Source: Deltaproteobacteria bacterium
GTDB taxonomy: Bacteria; Desulfobacterota; Desulfobacteria; Desulfobacterales; JAFDFH01
Reading direction: 5' to 3'
Assembly: GCA_019309945.1 (NCBI GenBank)
Contig: JAFDFH010000029.1
Coordinates: 1-13,550, forward strand
DNA: 13,550 nt
Under the pieces are notes generated by a model that saw only the letters and a program-made list of their open reading frames with translations, did no database searches and was not told the DNA's origin. The first letter of the stretch is position 1, and the number at the start of each line of letters is the position of its first letter. A program made the translations under genes and the position numbers. This document shows, piece after piece, positions 6,708 to 13,244 of the stretch.

Positions 6708-7862
6708 ATGATTGCAAAGCGAGCAGAGGAAATTACCCCGTTTATTGTCATGGATGTCCTTGAAAAAGCCTGCGAAATGGAAGGTCAAGGAATCCATATC
6801 ATCCATCTGGAGGTGGGCGAACCTGATTTTGACACACCGGCCTGTATTAAAAAAGCGGCCTGTAAAGCCCTTGATGAAGGCCATACCCATTATACCCACA
6901 GCCTGGGATTGTTTAAACTCAGAGAAACCATCTGTGAGTATTATTTTAATACCTATAATGTATCCATCGATCCGGGCCAGCTGGTAATATGTTCCGGTAC
7001 TTCCCCAGCCATGTTTGTCATGTTTGCAGCCCTTCTGGAAAAAGGTGACCAGGTTATTATTTCAGACCCCCATTATGCCTGCTATCCCAACTTTATTAAG
7101 TTTATGCAGGGTGAGCCGGTTACCGTTTCCGTCTATGAAGATGACGGTTTTCAATACCGACCGGAAGCCATCGCGGAAAAGATGACCACAAAGACTAAAG
7201 CCATATTCATTAATTCCCCCTCAAACCCCACCGGCAACCTTCTGTCGGAGAGCCGCATGCAAGCAATTGCGCAATTTTCACCATATATTATTTCAGACGA
7301 AATTTACCACGGTCTGGTCTATGAAGGCCAAGAGCACTCCATCCTTGAATTTACGGACAAGGCCTTCGTATTAAACGGGTTTTCAAAACTTTACGCCATG
7401 ACGGGCTTAAGGCTGGGATACCTGATTGCACCCAAACCATTCATTCGACCCATGCAAAAAATACAGCAAAACTTTTTTATTTCTGCCAATTCCATGGTTC
7501 AAATGGCAGGAATTGCTGCGATAAACGAAGCCGGGAATGATGTCCAAGGCATGAAAGCAATCTATAATAAGCGAAGGCAATACATGATCCGGCGCCTTAA
7601 GGAAATGGGTTTTGGGATCACGGTGGAGCCGACGGGGGCGTTTTACGTCTTTGCAAATGCAAAGCACATTTCGAACAATTCGTATCAACTCGCTTTTGAC
7701 ATTTTGGAAAAGGCCCATGTGGGGGTGACCCCGGGAATCGCTTTTGGGGAAAATGGTGAAGGATACCTCAGATTTTCATATGCAAACTCCATGGAAAATA
7801 TCGCCGAAGGAATGAACCGATTAGAAAATTATCTCCATACGATCGAGTCACATCAAGTTTGA
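6708..7862 (+). CDS. PLP-dependent class I/II aminotransferase
   Basis: Fold-type I aminotransferase of the aspartate/alanine transaminase group, 384 residues, cytoplasmic. Visible features are the N-terminal HLEVGEPDFDTP (33-44), YTHSLGLFKLRE, SNPTG (172-176), SDEIYHG (196-202), the PLP-binding Lys227 in NGFSKLYAMTGLRLGY, and the substrate-carboxylate Arg in GYLRFSYA near the C-terminus. The start ATG 6708 has AAGGG upstream. It follows hisG, and a histidinol-phosphate aminotransferase role is possible from context. The sequence pattern looks more like general AspC/AlaT-type enzymes than HisC, so I leave substrate and symbol open. Confidence 0.9.
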   Translation: MIAKRAEEITPFIVMDVLEKACEMEGQGIHIIHLEVGEPDFDTPACIKKAACKALDEGHTHYTHSLGLFKLRETICEYYFNTYNVSIDPGQLVICSGTSPAMFVMFAALLEKGDQVIISDPHYACYPNFIKFMQGEPVTVSVYEDDGFQYRPEAIAEKMTTKTKAIFINSPSNPTGNLLSESRMQAIAQFSPYIISDEIYHGLVYEGQEHSILEFTDKAFVLNGFSKLYAMTGLRLGYLIAPKPFIRPMQKIQQNFFISANSMVQMAGIAAINEAGNDVQGMKAIYNKRRQYMIRRLKEMGFGITVEPTGAFYVFANAKHISNNSYQLAFDILEKAHVGVTPGIAFGENGEGYLRFSYANSMENIAEGMNRLENYLHTIESHQV

Positions 7863-7866
7863 CGAA

Positions 7867-7901
7867 TTCGTAAAAAGGCCTCTTTTCAAACGTTTTACGA
7901 A
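7867..7901. repeat. Perfect 9-bp inverted repeat after the aminotransferase
   Basis: TTCGTAAAA (7867-7875) pairs with TTTTACGAA (7893-7901) across a 17-nt loop, starting 4 nt after the aminotransferase stop. There is no run of T after the stem, so a Rho-independent terminator is not convincing. It may be an mRNA-end hairpin or the remnant of an intergenic repeat. The remaining nucleotides to engB (7902-7999) show nothing else, and no strong ribosome site precedes engB. Confidence 0.45.
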
Positions 7902-7999
7902 ACCATCACCTTTAAACGCAACTTTTTTAAGGACGATACCGGACATTTATTTCCGAATACAGGATAAACGCTAAAGCTACCCGGCATCCAACAACCAAT

Positions 8000-8578
8000 A
8001 TGATCATTAAATCCGCTGAGTTTGTTAAGAGCGCTGTCAAACCTTCCCAGTATCCACCTGCGATTTTGCCGGAAATCGCATTCGCGGGACGATCAAATGT
8101 GGGCAAATCTTCCCTAATCAATACACTCGTCAACCGCAAACATCTCGTAAAAATCAGCCGCACACCGGGCCGAACTCAGCTGATTAACTTTTTTAATATA
8201 AACGGGGCGTTCTCTTTTGTCGACCTGCCCGGGTATGGGTATGCAAAGGTCCCCCTAGCGGTTAAAAAAAAGTGGGGGCCGATGATTGAGACATACCTAT
8301 CCGCAAGAAAAACATTGCAAGGTGTGGTATTTATTATGGATATACGAAGAATCCCAGCTCAGGAGGAACTGAACTTTGTTGAATGGTTGGATCAATGCGC
8401 TTTGCCGGGTATTCTTATCCTCACCAAGATGGATAAGCTCTCAAAAACAAAGCAGGCCAAGCAGCAAAATTCCATCGCCGAAACCCTTGCCGTAAAAAAG
8501 GACGACTTGATTCTGTTTTCGGCTAAATCACGCCAAGGAAAAGATAGCGTTTGGAAGGCAATCGAAAAGTTGCTATAA
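8000..8578 (+). CDS. engB: Ribosome biogenesis GTPase EngB/YsxC (YihA)
   Basis: Small TRAFAC-class GTPase needed for assembly of the large ribosomal subunit; 192 residues, normal for the family. The G motifs are all visible: G1 GRSNVGKSS (30-38), switch I TPGRTQ (55-60), G3 DLPGYGYAK (75-83), G4 TKMDK (142-146) and G5 SAKSRQG (174-180). The KVPLAVKKKWGPMIETYL stretch after G3 is typical of EngB rather than Era or Der. The start ATG 8000 is supported by the usual short N-terminus (IIKSAEFVKSA) but has no evident Shine-Dalgarno. Another ribosome-assembly GTPase, era, lies downstream beyond a repeat-filled gap. Confidence 0.95.
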   Translation: MIIKSAEFVKSAVKPSQYPPAILPEIAFAGRSNVGKSSLINTLVNRKHLVKISRTPGRTQLINFFNINGAFSFVDLPGYGYAKVPLAVKKKWGPMIETYLSARKTLQGVVFIMDIRRIPAQEELNFVEWLDQCALPGILILTKMDKLSKTKQAKQQNSIAETLAVKKDDLILFSAKSRQGKDSVWKAIEKLL

Positions 8579-8649
8579 TCTTCTGTAGCCACCATGAATA
8601 AAGAACGGATTTTTTTGGCTTATAAAACGGGTTTTTAAGAAGTTTAATC
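8579..8649. other. engB to repeat spacer
   Basis: The whole engB-era gap is 360 nt (8579-8938). The first 71 nt are A/T-rich and hold no recognised gene, promoter or terminator. The rest is the split MITE-like copy with its nested palindrome, then 18 nt of unique sequence carrying the era ribosome site. Confidence 0.5.
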
Positions 8650-8920
8650 ATCACTTCTCAAAAACTTATGGTTAAACATACCAGCGAAGGCATCCGGTAA
8701 TTTTTTTCAATACGGACAACTGTTTGAAGCCGTTTAGGGCGGCTTACAGTGACCCGAACAGCATAAATTGTTGATTGTAGGTTGTTTGTGCTAAGCGACG
8801 CACTCATTTCGCATCCCGTGCGCGGGGCACTGTTAGGCGCCCTTAGCGGCAAGTTTTGGACGTATTGAAAAAAATTACCGGATGGCGCAGCGGGCCTACC
8901 GGAACATATTGAGAAGTTAC
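8650..8920. mobile_element. 77-bp MITE-like element, copy 2, split by an insertion
   Basis: The left part 8650-8685 (36 nt) matches 5221-5256 at 33 of 36 positions. The right part 8880-8920 (41 nt) matches 5257-5297 at 39 of 41. Together they rebuild the 77-bp element exactly, so 8686-8879 is an insertion of 194 nt. The outer left terminal repeat has decayed (ATCACTTCTCAA instead of GTAACTTCTCAA), while the right end is intact. The immediate flanks (GTTTAATC and CTTTTTAT) do not form a convincing target duplication, so this copy appears older or rearranged. Its right end abuts the era translation start region. Confidence 0.75.
8686..8884. mobile_element. Nested palindromic insertion with 24-bp terminal inverted repeats
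   Basis: Perfect 24-bp inverted repeats occupy 8691-8714 and 8861-8884; the left arm starts CATCCGGTAATTTTTTTC. Inside them, a second imperfect pair of 28-nt arms (8729-8756 against 8823-8850) matches at 23 of 28 positions, so almost the whole element can fold into one long hairpin. The middle (8757-8822) is non-coding. The last five bases of the right arm (GGATG) coincide with the host repeat's GGATA, so the insertion boundary is ambiguous by a few bases. The structure suits a non-autonomous transposable element or a REP/BIME-like palindrome. No transposase gene is nearby. Confidence 0.7.
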
Positions 8921-8928
8921 CTTTTTAT

Positions 8929-8932
8929 AGGA
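8929..8932 (+). promoter_or_regulatory. Shine-Dalgarno AGGA deciding the era start
   Basis: AGGA is spaced 6 nt from TTG 8939 in the era frame. The only upstream in-frame ATG (8882) lies inside the repeat and has no ribosome-site-like sequence before it (ATTACCGG). This favours TTG 8939 as the start. Confidence 0.5.
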
Positions 8933-8938
8933 CAACCT

Positions 8939-9850
8939 TTGGAAAATACTACCGATCCATATCCCTCCGACTTTAAATCCGGATTCGTCGCAATCGCCGG
9001 CGCTTCCAATGTGGGCAAATCCACGCTGTTAAACCGGGTGCTTGGGGAAAAAATTTCCATCACCTCCCAAAAGCCCCAGACCACCCGCAACCGTATTCTC
9101 GGCGTTCTGCACAGGCCCGAGGCCCAACTTGTGTTTCTGGATACACCGGGTATTCACACAGCCAACAATGCATTCAACATTCGAATCGTGGATGTTGCCC
9201 TTTCCGCCCTTAAGGATGTGGACATCATCCTGGTTGTTGCCGATGCATCCAATCCCGACCCTCCTTCAGAGCAAATTCTGGTAAAGAATCTTAAAAAAAG
9301 AAAAAAACCGGTTGTGCTCGCGCTGAACAAGATCGACTTGTTAAAAAAACCGATGCTTCTTAAGATCATCGATATATGGGCAACGTTGTATTTCTTTGAA
9401 GCGATTGTACCAGTTTCAGCGAAATTCGGGACCCAGGTGGATACGCTCGTTGAAGCCATGGAGGCGATCCTTCCCTGTGGCCCGCCCTTTTTTCCAGTCG
9501 AAGCCATCACGGATATGCCCGAACGATTTATCGCCGCCGAGATGATCCGCGAAAAGATTTTCCGCTTCACCGGCCAGGAAATACCGTATTCCACCGCCGT
9601 TACGGTCAATTCTTTTACTGAAACGAATAGGGGCCGCCTTGTAAAAATTGACGCGCACATAAACGTTGAAAGGGACTCCCAGAAAGGAATCATCATCGGA
9701 AAAAACGGACGTAAGCTAAAAAAAATCGGCGAAGAAGCCCGCAAAGAAATTGAACGCATGGTTGGGACCAGGGTTTTTTTAAAGCTTTTGGTACGCGTCC
9801 AAAAAAACTGGAGTAAAGACACCAAGGCACTTAGACGCTTTGGCTACTAA
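8939..9850 (+). CDS. era: GTPase Era (16S rRNA-binding ribosome assembly factor)
   Basis: Essential-type GTPase that binds the 3' end of 16S rRNA during small-subunit maturation; about 303 residues from TTG 8939. The G domain shows G1 GASNVGKST (21-29; most Era proteins have GRPNVGKST), G2 KPQTTRNRI, G3 DTPGIH, G4 NKID and G5 VSAKFG. The C-terminal KH domain includes GIIIGKNGRKLKKIGEEAR, and the protein ends with the family's WSKDTKALRRFGY-type tail. The frame is also open to ATG 8882, which would add 19 residues (MAQRAYRNILRSYLFIGQP) encoded largely by a repeat element. I prefer TTG 8939 because AGGA precedes it and Era normally starts only a few residues before KSGFVAI. The gene is complete at its 3' end and is followed by a possible terminator. 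Confidence 0.94.
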   Translation: MENTTDPYPSDFKSGFVAIAGASNVGKSTLLNRVLGEKISITSQKPQTTRNRILGVLHRPEAQLVFLDTPGIHTANNAFNIRIVDVALSALKDVDIILVVADASNPDPPSEQILVKNLKKRKKPVVLALNKIDLLKKPMLLKIIDIWATLYFFEAIVPVSAKFGTQVDTLVEAMEAILPCGPPFFPVEAITDMPERFIAAEMIREKIFRFTGQEIPYSTAVTVNSFTETNRGRLVKIDAHINVERDSQKGIIIGKNGRKLKKIGEEARKEIERMVGTRVFLKLLVRVQKNWSKDTKALRRFGY

Positions 9851-9852
9851 AA

Positions 9853-9887
9853 GAGACCTTTGAGCCCGTTTCAAAACGTCCCTTTTT
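9853..9887 (+). terminator. Possible Rho-independent terminator after era
   Basis: GAGAC (9853-9857) pairs, with one mismatch, with GTCCC (9878-9882). TTTGA (9859-9863) pairs with TCAAA (9871-9875) around a 7-nt loop, and the stem is followed by five T (9883-9887). It sits 2 nt after the era stop. The stem is bulged and only moderately stable. The T-run is also the first part of the 21-nt repeat shared with the window start. Confidence 0.4.
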
Positions 9888-9902
9888 GCCCAATCTCGGC
9901 GT
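9882..9902. repeat. Second copy of 21-nt repeat seen at 6-26
   Basis: The sequence (core GCCCAATCTCGGCGT) is identical to 6-26 except for one G/A change. Similarity does not continue to the right: copy 1 goes on to TATGCTCAAAA, copy 2 to CAGGCTGAAG. To the left the window edge limits comparison, although the preceding bases (ACGGTC against ACGTCC) are similar. Both copies are intergenic. Confidence 0.55.
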
Positions 9903-9921
9903 CAGGCTGAAGCTGTTTAGA

Positions 9922-10036
9922 CTGAAGGCTGAAGGGGTCAAAAAAGCACGATTGCCGTACTTTGGCGGAAATATCTGGTTCTTGCATCAAACATGGCTCT
10001 AAAATGCGCTTTTTCCTAATAGTCTTCAGCCTTCAG
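9922..10036. repeat. Inverted repeat CTGAAGGCTGAAG in the era/ATP-grasp gap
   Basis: CTGAAGGCTGAAG (9922-9934) is perfectly complementary to CTTCAGCCTTCAG (10024-10036), 89 nt apart. Both arms are made of a CTGAAG-type short direct repeat, and a related GGCTGAAG also occurs at 9905-9912. It is probably a low-complexity intergenic repeat or the ends of a small non-coding element. The rest of the 9851-10134 gap shows no gene. Confidence 0.5.
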
Positions 10037-10134
10037 CCTATCCACCTGAGTAGTTACAAATATTTAATCAATCGTCCCCGCTGATTAGTAACAGATTGAG
10101 GAATTGCTTCCTGCTCGTCCGGGTTAGGTCAATT

Positions 10135-11007
10135 ATGATTCTGTCATTTCATCCCTGTTTTACCGCCGACAATAATATTATCTGTGCCGGGCGAGAACCC
10201 TCGCAGGATGATCTCACCATGATAAAGGCTGCGGATGCCGTCGTGCTGCCCCAGGGATGCTATGAATCCCTGTACCAAATGGCTCGCCAGAACTGCTTAA
10301 ACGTCTTTCCAAATTTCGACACCCGATTCCGATATCCAGGCAAAATCGGTCAGAACGCGCTGTTTCAAAAACAAAACGTTCCCTATCCTAAAACCATAAC
10401 CTTTCAAGATGTTCGCTCATTTCACGAATGGTATGAAGAATCTCTGGAAAAAATGCCCTTTGATTTTCCTTTTGTCTTTAAATTCGACTGGGGTGGAGAA
10501 GGAGACACTGTCTTTTTGATAAAATCTCCCGAAGCATTTGAAGAAATTTTACAAAAAGCCATTGCCTACGAAAATCCGTATCACAAAGGGTTTTTAATCC
10601 AGGAATACATTCCGGCAAAGAACAGGAGCTTAAGGGTCGCCGTCATCGGCCAACATGTCGTTTCTTACTGGCGCGTCCAGAATACAAGCGCAAGCTTCTG
10701 CTCCAGTCTTGCAAAAGGGGCGGTTATCGATACCGGTGCAGACCCGGATCTGCAGGAGACGGCCATCACCTCCACAAAAGATTTCTGTCAAACATCGGGG
10801 ATCAATTTGGCAGGCTTTGATTTTATCTTTTCGTCGATAGATAAAGCCAAAACCCCGCTATTTCTGGAAATTAATTATTTTTTCGGACGGCAGGGACTAG
10901 GCGGATCTGAAGAATTTTACCGCTTGCTACAAACAGAAATCAATAATTGGTTACACGGCCTAAAACTGTTAACGCCTCATTGCGATGGTCATGTCATCTT
11001 GCGATGA
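10135..11007 (+). CDS. ATP-grasp domain protein, RimK/glutathione-synthase-like, function unknown
   Basis: About 290 residues, predicted cytoplasmic. The N-terminal pre-ATP-grasp part (1-75) has PNFDTRFRYPGKIGQNALF, as seen before the ATP-grasp fold in carboxylate-amine ligases. The ATP-grasp core follows: Lys116 in VFKFDWGGEGDTV (nucleotide-binding lysine and Gly-rich loop), IQEYIP (155-160) for adenine contact, RSLRVAVIG (164-172), then Asp229 in GFDF and the metal-binding LEINYFFG (244-251). Such enzymes activate a carboxylate as acyl phosphate and join it to an amine or thiol; the substrate here cannot be told. An upstream TTG (10096) would add 13 residues, but MILSFHPCF from ATG 10135 is a natural first strand and TTAGGTC lies just before it. 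It is followed within 30 nt by an HNH protein, which suggests cotranscription. Confidence 0.8.
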   Translation: MILSFHPCFTADNNIICAGREPSQDDLTMIKAADAVVLPQGCYESLYQMARQNCLNVFPNFDTRFRYPGKIGQNALFQKQNVPYPKTITFQDVRSFHEWYEESLEKMPFDFPFVFKFDWGGEGDTVFLIKSPEAFEEILQKAIAYENPYHKGFLIQEYIPAKNRSLRVAVIGQHVVSYWRVQNTSASFCSSLAKGAVIDTGADPDLQETAITSTKDFCQTSGINLAGFDFIFSSIDKAKTPLFLEINYFFGRQGLGGSEEFYRLLQTEINNWLHGLKLLTPHCDGHVILR

Positions 11008-11034
11008 GGCTGTAAAACTAAAATAAAAAAATTG

Positions 11035-11346
11035 ATGGAACCCTTTGCGATCGATTTGGACGAAGCAATGATAAAAAAGGAGCGCCGGAAAGCCAGGGCG
11101 CTCAGGGAATCCCAATGGTGGAAACGTCGCCTGGCAAAAGGGGTATGTTATTACTGCGGACAGTCCTCTCCGCCCAGGGAATTAACCATGGATCACATCG
11201 TTCCGATATCCCGTGGCGGGAAAAGCATAAAGGGTAATGTGGTGCCTTGCTGTAAGGAATGTAACAACAGCAAGAAATATCTTCTTCCGATGGAATGGGA
11301 GCAATACTTGAAAAACGTACGCCGTCGGGGCGACCCTTCAAAATGA
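11035..11346 (+). CDS. Small HNH endonuclease domain protein
   Basis: 103 residues from ATG 11035. Residues 12-36 are very basic (KKERRKARALRES and WWKRRLAKG). The HNH fold then shows two Zn knuckles, Cys38-x2-Cys41 and Cys73-x2-Cys76, enclosing the catalytic-type segment MDHIVPISRGG (Asp53, His54) and Asn68, with NNSK (77-80) closing the motif. All expected HNH residues are present, so it should be active on nucleic acid, but the target is unknown. No methyltransferase, terminase or restriction partner is nearby, and it is not in an intron or prophage context here. It follows the ATP-grasp gene by 27 nt. No good Shine-Dalgarno is seen, so translation may be coupled or weak. Confidence 0.85.
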   Translation: MEPFAIDLDEAMIKKERRKARALRESQWWKRRLAKGVCYYCGQSSPPRELTMDHIVPISRGGKSIKGNVVPCCKECNNSKKYLLPMEWEQYLKNVRRRGDPSK

Positions 11347-11633
11347 AAGTTCACAAAAAAGCAACGCTGAACCTGTGAAGGCCTACAAATACCTCTATCT
11401 TTTGCTGATGAAGCCCCTGCCATCCCATTGTCGCCATTATTTCGAAAGCTTCGTCAACCCGCACTAAATGGATTTAGTGTTGACATCTTTCACGATATAT
11501 GAACAAAAAAGCCTTGATTTTAATGTTCAATACCTTCACCACCTGCATCTAATGCACTTGTTTCGTTTTTAAGATCAGACACGCTTAGCCTTAGATCGTT
11601 TTATTACGGCCCTCGAGAAAGGAGGTATTCATT
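11347..11633. other. HNH/oadG intergenic region with palindrome
   Basis: 287 nt without a recognised gene. It contains an 18-nt near-perfect palindrome, CACTAAAT-GG-ATTTAGTG (11462-11479), immediately followed by TTGACA (11480-11485). This could be an operator next to a -35 box, but no TATAAT-like hexamer lies 16-18 nt further on. A strong ribosome site GGAGGT (11621-11626) precedes the oadG-like gene. The promoter for the Na+-pump genes is most likely here, but I cannot place it. Confidence 0.45.
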
Positions 11634-12065
11634 TTGTACGGAATAGAAGCAATTTCTGCTAATAATGGCTGGGCCATGTCGCTTGTGGGAATTATAATCG
11701 TTATGTCAGGTCTTGCGGTTCTGTCTTTTGTCATTTCGCAGATTCACAAGATACTTAATCTTTGGGAAAACCGAGCTCAATACTTCAAGCAAAGCCCGCT
11801 ACCGTCGCAAAGCACCGCAACGGAAGAGGAGCAAGGCTCATCGACCCGGGCTCACTTTTCTGCTGATATCCATGAAACGGCGCGCCTCTATGAACCTTTA
11901 ATTGAACAGCTAAATGATCCGTTTCAACTGGTCGACCTTTATCGGCTTTCCCGAGATAAAGGTTTTCCGCACCCACACCTGACGATCACAAAATTTCAAC
12001 AGGCGAACATACTCGTCTCTCGGGGAGATGGACTTTTTTCTTGGAATCAACAACAGGATAACTAA
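11634..12065 (+). CDS. OadG-like gamma subunit of a Na+-translocating decarboxylase
   Basis: 143 residues from TTG 11634, chosen because GGAGGT lies 7 nt upstream. One N-terminal membrane helix (about 15-36, SLVGIIIVMSGLAVLSFVISQI) is followed by a polar cytoplasmic linker rich in Gln, Ser and Glu. This is the architecture of OadG/MmdD-type subunits that hold the decarboxylase complex together. The extra C-terminal part (about 80-143, with LVDLYRLSRDKGFPHPHLTITKFQQ) looks like a small folded helical domain and is longer than in minimal gamma subunits. Only 19 nt separate it from the beta-subunit gene, so the two are probably one transcript. The family call rests on topology and neighbour more than on sequence motifs. 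Confidence 0.7.
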   Translation: MYGIEAISANNGWAMSLVGIIIVMSGLAVLSFVISQIHKILNLWENRAQYFKQSPLPSQSTATEEEQGSSTRAHFSADIHETARLYEPLIEQLNDPFQLVDLYRLSRDKGFPHPHLTITKFQQANILVSRGDGLFSWNQQQDN

Positions 12066-12084
12066 AAGGACAAAGGCTTAATCA

Positions 12085-13209
12085 ATGGAACTGTTTTTCG
12101 ACTTTCTATCAAATACGGGTTATTATCTGGCTGACTACCGAAACTTGGTAATGATTGTGGTGGGTTGTATATTTGTTTATCTCGGAACGGCCAAGAAGTA
12201 TGAACCACTTCTTCTGATACCCATCGGCTTCGGAATTCTGGTGGGTAATGTTCCTTTCTTCAAGGGGTTTGGACTGGGCATATATGAACCCAACAGTGTT
12301 TTGCATTACCTTTATTTCGGTGTTACCACCGGTCTTTATCCGTCGATCGTATTTTTGGGCCTCGGGGCAATGACGGATTTTTCCTCCTTGCTGGCGCGAC
12401 CGGTGCTGATGCTCTTAGGAGCCGCCGCCCAGATGGGCATTTTTACGACCCTTTTGGGCGCCCTTGCGGCGGGATTTCTTCCCAAAGAAGCCGCGTCCAT
12501 CGCGATTATCGGGGGCGCCGACGGGCCAACATCTATTTTTCTCACCGCCAAACTGGCACCCCATCTTATCGGCCCCATTGCCATTGCCGCGTATTCATAC
12601 ATGGCTTTAATCCCGGTCATACAGCCCCCTATCATGAGACTGCTCACTACTCGCAAAGAAAGACTTATTCACATGGCTGAACTCCGTGAGGTTTCCAAAA
12701 CGGAGCGTATTATTTTCCCGGTTGTCGCCGTTTTTCTGTGCTGCTTTCTGGCCCCGGCCTCCATCCCGCTTCTGGGTATGTTCTTTTTCGGAAATTTTAT
12801 GAAAGAATGCGGTGTTGTGGAACGCCTGGCAGGCACCGCTCGCACCGCTATTATCGATACGGCGACGATCTTTTTGGGGCTGACCGTCGGTGCCAGTACA
12901 CAAGGCGATGTATTCTTAACCCCCAAATCAGTGGGAATCTTTGTCCTTGGTGCGCTGGCCTTCAGCATTGCTACCGCCTCCGGTGTTCTTTTCGCGAAAT
13001 TCATGAATCTGTTTCTAAAGTCAAAAATCAATCCGCTTCTAGGTGCCGCGGGTGTATCGGCTGTGCCCGGTTCCGCCCGGGAGGTGCATATCGTTGGGCA
13101 GGAAGAGGATCCCACCAATTATCTCCTGATGCACGCGATGGCATGCAATGCCTCCGGTGTCATCGGTTCGGCGATCTGTGCCGGGATTTTATGGAGTTTT
13201 ATGCTTTAA
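12085..13209 (+). CDS. Na+-translocating decarboxylase beta subunit (OadB/GcdB/MmdB family)
   Basis: Polytopic membrane protein of 374 residues that couples decarboxylation of a carboxybiotin intermediate to Na+ export. Family marks are FLGLGAMTDFSSLLARP (90-106), IIGGADGPTSIFLTAKLAP (141-159) with Asp146 at the position of the Na+-site aspartate, AYSYMALIPVIQPPIMRLLTT, CGVVERLAGTA, NPLLGAAGVSAVPGSAR, and the final HAMACNASGVIGSA. In the last motif the usual HAMGPN is HAMACN, while the key Asn is kept. ATG 12085 has AAGG 8 nt upstream. The carboxyltransferase (alpha) and biotin-carrier subunits are not in the window, so the acid decarboxylated (oxaloacetate, methylmalonyl-CoA, glutaconyl-CoA or another) cannot be named. 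Confidence 0.93.
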   Translation: MELFFDFLSNTGYYLADYRNLVMIVVGCIFVYLGTAKKYEPLLLIPIGFGILVGNVPFFKGFGLGIYEPNSVLHYLYFGVTTGLYPSIVFLGLGAMTDFSSLLARPVLMLLGAAAQMGIFTTLLGALAAGFLPKEAASIAIIGGADGPTSIFLTAKLAPHLIGPIAIAAYSYMALIPVIQPPIMRLLTTRKERLIHMAELREVSKTERIIFPVVAVFLCCFLAPASIPLLGMFFFGNFMKECGVVERLAGTARTAIIDTATIFLGLTVGASTQGDVFLTPKSVGIFVLGALAFSIATASGVLFAKFMNLFLKSKINPLLGAAGVSAVPGSAREVHIVGQEEDPTNYLLMHAMACNASGVIGSAICAGILWSFML

Positions 13210-13244
13210 CCCAACTTTTATTTTAAATTTAAAAAGGAACGATC

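Noticed and set aside
7867..7901. Rho-independent terminator after the aminotransferase
   Set aside because: The inverted repeat is perfect but A/T-rich and is not followed by a T-run.
8823..8850. Possible integron attC site (GTTAGGC at 8832-8838 within a long imperfect hairpin)
   Set aside because: The pairing arm reads GGCTTAC and does not fit the RYYYAAC partner box. The hairpin also continues outward into 24-bp perfect terminal repeats, and no cassette ORF or integrase is nearby.
9154..9825. Long antisense open frame (223 codons) opposite era
   Set aside because: It is a shadow of the era coding frame; the plus-strand frame carries all the GTPase and KH motifs.
11480..11503. TTGACA with TATATG/TATGAA as a promoter for the oadG gene
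   Set aside because: The spacers are only 10-12 nt and no TATAAT-like box lies at the right distance.
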